Shown here: one piece after another, positions 34,701 through 38,058 of the stretch | Layout: the number at the start of each line of letters is the position of its first letter | Position numbering within the stretch: position 1 is the first letter of the stretch | Source of the DNA: Sphingomonas sp. | Lineage (GTDB): Bacteria; Pseudomonadota; Alphaproteobacteria; Sphingomonadales; Sphingomonadaceae | DNA: 38,058 nucleotides | Reading direction: 5' to 3' | Assembly: GCA_002707985.1 (NCBI GenBank) | Contig: PAOI01000041.1 | Span: 1-38,058, forward strand | Translations under genes and position numbers: made by a program | The notes under the pieces: generated by a model | Told to the model about the DNA's origin: nothing | What the model saw: only the letters and a program-made list of their open reading frames with translations | Database searches by the model: none

Positions 34701-34927
34701 AGGGCGCCAAAACGAACTTCATTACCCGTCGTCTCAGCAATCTCCCCATCGTGTTTAACATCACCATCCGCGCCCAATTCCGCCAACTCGCCCGGTCGAT
34801 CCAGAGCTGGTACGATCCGTCGATATTGATCGAAACCCAGTTGCCCGACCTGCTGGAGCAACAGCGCCGCGAGATGGAGCAGGAACAACCATCCGTTCAG
34901 CCTGAAGAAAGCGAAGAAATGCCATGA
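31781..34927 (+). CDS. ydbH: YdbH-family intermembrane lipid transport protein
   Basis: A 1048-residue AsmA-like protein starting with GTG at 31781, with GAGGA upstream. A single membrane helix at about 20-38 (VKALVALLIVIAVAVIVVW) anchors it in the inner membrane. The rest is a long repetitive beta-rich region with conserved YdbH-type C-terminal sequence (LTQEDLGFWGNYAFQALKSL, LPIVFNITIRAQFRQLARS). In E. coli YdbH (about 880 residues) works with TamB and YhdP to move phospholipids from inner to outer membrane and pairs with the lipoprotein YnbE. The following two genes are exactly those partners, so the role is well supported. The Q/E-rich tail after residue 1025 is variable. It is divergent from radC across 98 bases. 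Confidence 0.88.
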   Translation: MTDEATNDVQKRKGGRRVVKALVALLIVIAVAVIVVWTQRRNIADDFLARELARRGVAASYAVDRIGFRTQRLSNVVIGDPAHPDLVADWVEVDIGLGFSGASISAVRVGPARLFARLQGGAVSFGQIDRLMPPPSGKPFSLPELRVDIADLRMRLDTQYGVVGMKVAGKGRLDDGFRGRLAAVAPQLSLDGCTARNVRIVGDLGIASGAPAIRGPARVGALDCGTTHAEGLRADLQLGLDAKFAHWRGDTRFALDRIATETAAGRDLGGRVRFDGDAALTGGSFDLDAASLSGGPGEARDVRLQGSFRLGDRTVVAGSLGADHIAPTQEMLATLAGFAEGGAGTPAEPLLRKLSAALVVAGRSSRGNAQFSLAMEGERAALAVTSLALDADSGARVRMDGRPAIGFDTGTGMRLNGTITMTGGGLPDGRIDVAQAAPGAPVTGRARFAPYAAGSARLALDPVDFRAAPGGGTQIATRATLSGPLSGGAVDRLTLPIVAQWDGKGGLSVNARCVPASFQKLTVSALTLDPARLQLCPEGGAMLRLAGGHMSGGIGTRNLALSGKIGGTPLQLRAATGRFGLAAADFTLTGVETRIGTGDSVTRLDVANLAGAIDAGRVGGTFSGAAGQIGQVPLLLSDGKGDWTLRDGKLTLQGGLQVADSAEAPRFNPLVSDDVVLTLDGSRIDAGGTLHVPGDDRIVTAVTLTHDLSAGAGQAVLDVQGLAFSPQGFQPDAVTRLTYGVIADVKGTVSGQGTIRWNGNGVTSEGKFRTRDTDLSAAFGPVTGLSTEIEFGDLLGMTTPEGKVQTATVTLLNPGIPVENGTIRYRLLSAQKIAIDDGRWPFAGGELILEPTVLDFGQQVERHMTFRVVGVDAARFLQEMSFDNVDATGMFDGVLPMVFDAKGGKIVGGELHSRDGGTVAYVGELTQEDLGFWGNYAFQALKSLRYRSLDLSMDGPLDGEMITRIRFAGVRQGEGAKTNFITRRLSNLPIVFNITIRAQFRQLARSIQSWYDPSILIETQLPDLLEQQRREMEQEQPSVQPEESEEMP

Positions 34928-35136
34928 TCGCCAATGTGAAGAAAATGAGGTGGAGCGAGATGATGCCCGCCGCCGCGATCGCAGCTCCGGCCTTGCTGCT
35001 GGGCGGCTGCATCAACATCACGGCGCCGGACAAGCCGATCGTTATCGATCTCAATATTTCGATCACGCAGGAAGTGGTCTATCGTCTGGACAGCAAGGCC
35101 CAGTCGGTGATCCAGCAAAATCCAGGGGTTTTCTGA
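34924..35136 (+). CDS. ynbE: YnbE-family outer membrane lipoprotein
   Basis: A 70-residue lipoprotein. A signal peptide ends in lipobox LLGGC with the modified Cys29; no Asp follows it, so it should go to the outer membrane. The mature part, with the short beta-strand IVIDLNISITQEVVYRLD, matches YnbE. In E. coli this protein binds the periplasmic end of YdbH and completes the lipid bridge. The start codon overlaps the ydbH stop by four bases, and the stop overlaps the ydbL start by one, so the three are coupled. An alternative start at Met8 or Met13 would give a shorter signal peptide. Confidence 0.88.
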   Translation: MIANVKKMRWSEMMPAAAIAAPALLLGGCINITAPDKPIVIDLNISITQEVVYRLDSKAQSVIQQNPGVF

Positions 35137-35540
35137 TGAAATTCGTCACCAAGATCGCAATTGCCGCTCTGATCGCGGCAGGAACCGCCACCGCGGCGGG
35201 GGCGATGATGCTGCCGCAGGATCGCGACCCGGCCTATGCCGCCGCGCGCGCCGCAGGTCAGGTGGGCGAGCAGCCCGACGGCTATCTGGGCATCGTCGGC
35301 GAGCCGACGCCAGCGCTCCGCGCGCTGGTGAGCAACATCAATATCCGCCGCAAGACGCTCTATACCCAGGGCGCGACCGACGAAGGTTCGACGGTGGAGC
35401 AATTCGCGTTCGTCACCGGATGCCGCCTGATCCTGGCGACCGAACCGGGCGAGAAATACAAGACGCCCGATGGCCGATGGCTGACGCGCGATTCGTCGGC
35501 GCCGGTTCGCGACGCGCGCTGCATCTCCGCCGGACAATAG
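35136..35540 (+). CDS. ydbL: YdbL-family (DUF1318) periplasmic protein
   Basis: A 134-residue protein with a signal peptide (1-21, MKFVTKIAIAALIAAGTATA) and the DUF1318 domain: VSNINIRRKTLYTQGA (about 68-83), a region containing EQFAFVTGCRLI, and a final DGRWLTRDSS. In E. coli YdbL is the third member of the trio and is thought to act as a periplasmic chaperone limiting YnbE-YdbH oligomers. The ATG is fused to the ynbE stop (TGATG). A GC-rich stem follows the gene. Export to the periplasm is predicted; a Cys pair in the mature protein could form a disulfide. Confidence 0.85.
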   Translation: MKFVTKIAIAALIAAGTATAAGAMMLPQDRDPAYAAARAAGQVGEQPDGYLGIVGEPTPALRALVSNINIRRKTLYTQGATDEGSTVEQFAFVTGCRLILATEPGEKYKTPDGRWLTRDSSAPVRDARCISAGQ

Positions 35541-35554
35541 GAAATCCGGGTATA

Positions 35555-35584
35555 GCGGCGGGGCGGAGGGTGCTGTCCCGCCGC
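35555..35584 (+). terminator. Possible terminator after ydbL
   Basis: GCGGCGGG (35555-35562) pairs with CCCGCCGC (35577-35584) around a 14-base loop. There is no T-run afterwards, so it may need Rho or may only protect the mRNA end. Confidence 0.4.
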
Positions 35585-35625
35585 TTCGTGCATTCCCCGA
35601 GTCGCAACGCGCCGCACCACAGATG

Positions 35626-35654
35626 TTGACTCGGCTTTAGAGCCTTCCTAAACG
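35626..35654 (+). promoter_or_regulatory. Candidate promoter of the atp F0 operon
   Basis: TTGACT (35626-35631) and TAAACG (35649-35654) are separated by 17 bases, a good match to a housekeeping promoter. Transcription would begin near 35661 and leave a leader of about 80 bases before the proposed atpI start. Confidence 0.5.
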
Positions 35655-35740
35655 GGCGCCGCGTCGCAAGCCGGGTGGCTGTGATGTTCCTGTCGCTGCC
35701 CAGTCGCGGCGGCTTTTTTCATATCTGGATCGCGCGAACC

Positions 35741-36043
35741 TTGTCCGACGACAAAAACTCCGACGACCTCGACCGCCGCATCGCTGAAGCAAAGGCGGCG
35801 CATGAGCATGGCATCTCCAACGCCGAAGGGCGGGCGGAAAGCCGCGGCTGGGCCGTGGGTATCGAATTCGTCGGCACCGTGCTCGTCACTGCGTTCATCG
35901 GCTGGATGATCGACCGCTGGGCCGGAACCGGTCCGTGGGTGATGATCGCCCTGCTGATCCTGGGTTTCGTCGCTGGCGTTTATCGCGCGATGAAGACCTC
36001 GGCACAGTTCGACGCCGATCCTGCCACCGGTAACAGAGAGTAA
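35741..36043 (+). CDS. atpI: ATP synthase subunit I (AtpI)
   Basis: A small membrane protein of the alphaproteobacterial AtpI kind. It has an acidic polar N-terminus (SDDKNSDDLDRRIAEAKAA) and two membrane helices (about 38-58 and 64-83) separated by a short turn (DRWAGTGP). Glycine-rich helices are typical. AtpI helps assemble the c-ring and may affect magnesium uptake. Start: TTG at 35741, giving 100 residues, fits relatives, which begin with a short charged segment. GTG at 35675 or ATG at 35684 would add a region (FLSLPSRGGFFHIWI) that looks untranslated and follows the promoter candidate closely. The choice is not certain. It is the first gene of the F0 operon and ends six bases before atpB. 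Confidence 0.8.
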   Translation: MSDDKNSDDLDRRIAEAKAAHEHGISNAEGRAESRGWAVGIEFVGTVLVTAFIGWMIDRWAGTGPWVMIALLILGFVAGVYRAMKTSAQFDADPATGNRE

Positions 36044-36049
36044 GACCCC

Positions 36050-36799
36050 ATGGCCGGTCCGATGGAACAGTTTGCGATCAAGACGCTGCAGCCGATCGAG
36101 GCCGGCGGCTATGATCTTTCGTTCACCAACTCCTCGCTCTGGATGCTGATCGCGCTTGCGATCGTTTCGGTGTTCCTGATCGCCGGCACGCGTTCGCCCA
36201 AGCTGGTGCCGAACCGGATGCAGGCGGCCGTGGAGTATGTGTACGATTTTGTGCGAAACATGCTCGACGAAAATGTCGGGCCGGAGGGGCGCCGCTATGC
36301 GCCGCTGATTTTCGCGATCTTCATCTTCGTGCTCGCCTGCAACCTGCTGGGCCTGATTCCCTGGGTCGGTGCGTTCACGCCAACCAGCCATATTTCGGTG
36401 ACGCTGGGCCTCGCATTTCTGGTGTTCGTCGTGGTCTGCATCGTCGGTTTCGCGCGGCACGGGCTGCACTTCTTCAGCCTGTTCTGGCCGAAGGACACCT
36501 TCTTCCTGCTCGCAGCGTTCGTGGCCCTGATCGAATTCGTCAGCTTCCTCAGCCGTCCGTTCACGCTGGCGATCCGACTGTTCGCCAACATGACTGCCGG
36601 CCACGTGCTGCTGAAGGTGTTCGGTACCTTCGTCGTGTCGCTCGGTTCGTTCGGAGCGCTGCCCTATGTCTTCGGTATCCTGCCGCTGTCGATGAACATC
36701 GCGCTTTCCGCGCTCGAAGTTCTGATCGCGGTGGTTCAGGCCTATGTGTTCGCCCTGCTTGCGTCGATCTATCTGAACGACGCCGTCAATCTCCACTAA
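36050..36799 (+). CDS. atpB: F0 ATP synthase subunit a
   Basis: A 249-residue membrane protein, subunit a of the proton channel. The family motif SRPFTLAIRLFANMTAGH (168-185) contains the essential Arg (Arg176), which faces the c-ring carboxylate. The last helix (ALEVLIAVVQAYVFALLASIYLND, 221-244) is also diagnostic. About five or six membrane helices are visible, and the N-terminal FAIKTLQPIEAGGYDLSFTN segment is typical of alphaproteobacteria. The start at 36050 (MAGPMEQFAI) has AGAGAG upstream. It forms the half-channels with the c-ring for proton flow. No oddity is seen. Confidence 0.97.
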   Translation: MAGPMEQFAIKTLQPIEAGGYDLSFTNSSLWMLIALAIVSVFLIAGTRSPKLVPNRMQAAVEYVYDFVRNMLDENVGPEGRRYAPLIFAIFIFVLACNLLGLIPWVGAFTPTSHISVTLGLAFLVFVVVCIVGFARHGLHFFSLFWPKDTFFLLAAFVALIEFVSFLSRPFTLAIRLFANMTAGHVLLKVFGTFVVSLGSFGALPYVFGILPLSMNIALSALEVLIAVVQAYVFALLASIYLNDAVNLH

Positions 36800-36830
36800 A
36801 CCTGCATTTCGCTAACGAAAGGGAATACCC

Positions 36831-37055
36831 ATGGATATCGCAACTGCTGCCAAGATCGGCGCCGGCCTCGCGGCGATCGGTGCCGGCCTCGCCGCCATCG
36901 GCGTGGGCACCATCTTCGGCATGTATCTCCAGGGCGCGCTGCGCAATCCGGAAGCCGATGCCAAGATGGGCGGCCGCCTGATCTTCGGCTTCGCCGTGAC
37001 CGAAGCGCTCGGCCTGATCGCGGCCGTTGTCGCGCTGGCTCTCGCCTTCTCCTAA
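36831..37055 (+). CDS. atpE: F0 ATP synthase subunit c
   Basis: A 74-residue hairpin of two helices. The first helix has the Gly/Ala pattern (GAGLAAIGAGLAAIGVGTIFG), followed by the polar loop RNPEADAK (38-45) and the second helix with the proton-binding Glu58 in FAVTEALGL. No Na+-type ligand pattern is apparent, so the ring should be proton-driven. Start at 36831 with GAAAGGGA upstream. The gene is separated from atpF' by 85 bases holding a stem-loop. This probably helps give more c subunits than the single-copy partners, as the c-ring needs about ten copies. Confidence 0.97.
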   Translation: MDIATAAKIGAGLAAIGAGLAAIGVGTIFGMYLQGALRNPEADAKMGGRLIFGFAVTEALGLIAAVVALALAFS

Positions 37056-37072
37056 GTCCAGCTCGCGCCGGA

Positions 37073-37105
37073 CCGGTCGGAGAGGCATTGGCCTCAAGCG
37101 ACCGG
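37073..37105 (+). promoter_or_regulatory. Nested stem-loop between atpE and atpF'
   Basis: CCGGTCG (37073-37079) pairs with CGACCGG (37099-37105), and inside it GAGGC (37082-37086) pairs with GCCTC (37091-37095). No T-run follows. It most likely stabilises the upstream atpE message or lowers downstream expression, as known at this position in other bacteria. The effect here is inferred. Confidence 0.5.
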
Positions 37106-37140
37106 CCGGCATGAGTGGAAACCGATAGTTCGGAACGGCC

Positions 37141-37623
37141 ATGCCTCAGTTCGATTTCGCGAACGTATTTCTGCCCCAGCTCGTCTGGCTGGCGGTGTTC
37201 TTCGCCATCCTCTACGTCGTCGTCCTCGCCACGTTGCCGCGTCTCGGCAAGGTGATGCAGGCGCGTGAGGATCAGGTGTCCGGCGATCTGGACACTGCCG
37301 AAAAGGCTAAGGCGACTGCGGACAAGCTGCAGGCCGATTACGATGCCGGTGTCGCGTCGGCGCAGGATGCGGCGCGCGCCCGACTGGCCGAAGCGCGGAC
37401 TGCGGCGGCAAAGGCGCTCGACGCAAAGCTCGCCGAATCGAATGCGGCAATCGCGGCACGGGCCGATGCGGCAGAGGCCGATCTCAACGCTGCCCGTACC
37501 GCGGCGATGAGCGAAATCGAAACCGTTGCCGCCGATGTCGCTTCCGACATCGTCGAAAAGCTGACCGGCAAGCGCCCGACACCTGCAGCGGCTTCCAAAG
37601 CTGCGCGTTCGGCGCTGGCCTGA
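37141..37623 (+). CDS. atpF': F0 ATP synthase subunit b'
   Basis: A 160-residue subunit b', with one membrane helix (about 11-32, LPQLVWLAVFFAILYVVVLATL) and a long Ala/Glu/Asp-rich coiled-coil helix that forms half of the peripheral stalk. Separate b and b' subunits are typical of alphaproteobacteria, cyanobacteria and chloroplasts. Of the two, b' comes first here. The start at 37141 is just after the stem-loop region. The next gene starts nine bases after its stop. The chain ends in a flexible Ala-rich tail. It works with AtpF, delta and the alpha/beta head. Confidence 0.93.
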   Translation: MPQFDFANVFLPQLVWLAVFFAILYVVVLATLPRLGKVMQAREDQVSGDLDTAEKAKATADKLQADYDAGVASAQDAARARLAEARTAAAKALDAKLAESNAAIAARADAAEADLNAARTAAMSEIETVAADVASDIVEKLTGKRPTPAAASKAARSALA

Positions 37624-37632
37624 GGACTGACC

Positions 37633-38058
37633 ATGGCATTGCACGCTCCGCCCGCACATGAAGACGTGGTCGCGCTGACCGAAGCCCCCGGCGGTGCTCC
37701 GCATGAGGGCGATCATCCGACGCTGCTCGGCCTCGACGCCGAGGGGTGGGTCTATGTCGGCATCACGATCTTCCTCGTCCTCGCCTTCGTGTACGGCAAG
37801 GCGCACAAGGTGATCGCGTCGAAGCTCGACGAGCGCATTGCCGATACGCGCAAGGAACTCGATCGCGCCTATGCGATCCGCCAGGAAGCCGAAGCGCTGC
37901 TCGCCGAAGCCAAGGCGCGCAACGCCGCGAGCGCAGGCGATGCCGAAGCGATCGTCAAGCACGCCGAGGAGGAAGCCGCCGCGCTGCTGGCCAAGGCCGA
38001 AGCCGACGCGACCGAATTGATGGGTCGCCGCGCCAAGATGGCAGAGGACAAGATCGCC
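37633..38058 (+). CDS. atpF: F0 ATP synthase subunit b (runs off the window)
   Basis: The first 142 codons of subunit b, with no stop before the window ends. The start at 37633 has GAGGA about six bases upstream. The N-terminus (about 1-36) is polar and variable. The membrane helix lies at about 38-55 (GWVYVGITIFLVLAFVYG), and a long Ala/Glu-rich coiled coil follows (residues 60 onward). Together with b' it forms the peripheral stalk. The remaining part should be another 20-60 residues. No anomaly is visible in the part present. Confidence 0.93.
   Translation, partial: MALHAPPAHEDVVALTEAPGGAPHEGDHPTLLGLDAEGWVYVGITIFLVLAFVYGKAHKVIASKLDERIADTRKELDRAYAIRQEAEALLAEAKARNAASAGDAEAIVKHAEEEAAALLAKAEADATELMGRRAKMAEDKIA

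Noticed and set aside
31781-35540. ydbH-ynbE-ydbL as part of the element
   Set aside because: The trio is a known housekeeping envelope set, lies beyond the integrase and radC boundary, and adjoins the atp operon.

Overview
The window is GC-rich alphaproteobacterial DNA, most probably from a sphingomonad (Sphingomonas, Sphingopyxis or Novosphingobium type). The chromosomal right end shows this: an F0 operon of alphaproteobacterial layout (atpI-atpB-atpE-atpF'-atpF, with separate b' and b subunits) follows a ydbH-ynbE-ydbL trio. The lineage is inferred from protein style and gene order. No rRNA, tRNA or CRISPR array was seen.

About 1-31.1 kb is accessory DNA, probably one end of an integrative element. 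Its outer boundary is a P4-like tyrosine integrase (29703-30944) beside a radC gene that loses its normal C-terminus just after the HNHP motif (31089-31682). The most economical reading is insertion into radC.

The left part (0.4-13 kb) holds element backbone genes. Several small proteins come first. A minus-strand operon follows: a 1440-residue methyltransferase/strawberry-notch helicase protein, a Toprim/DUF7146 protein and a DUF2493 (SLOG) protein. Then come an unknown 112-residue protein, a large orphan ParB-like protein and a DUF932 protein. The helicase, ParB-like and DUF932 genes share a structured, GAGAG-rich 5' leader, which suggests common RNA-level or transcriptional control. No relaxase or type IV secretion gene is inside the window.

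The middle part (13.3-29.7 kb) is a dense defence island. It contains (i) a type I restriction-modification operon, ordered half-HsdS, HsdM, HsdS, HsdR and a YgjP/M48 zinc peptidase, all overlapping or nearly so; (ii) a DUF1508 mini-gene with its own terminator; (iii) an OLD-family ATPase-Toprim nuclease overlapping a UvrD-like helicase, a Gabija-like pair larger than the standard one; (iv) an unrecognised pair, a Cys/His-motif protein and a HEPN-like protein, followed by a frameshifted thermonuclease; and (v) a YhcG/DUF1016 PD-(D/E)xK nuclease translationally coupled to the integrase. The best candidate for an undescribed system is the 25.5-28.3 kb Cys/His-protein plus HEPN cassette. Its function is not established by sequence alone.

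The right part (31.1-38.06 kb) is core chromosome: truncated radC on the minus strand, then divergent ydbH-ynbE-ydbL (envelope lipid transport) and the atp F0 genes. The last gene, atpF, runs off the window.
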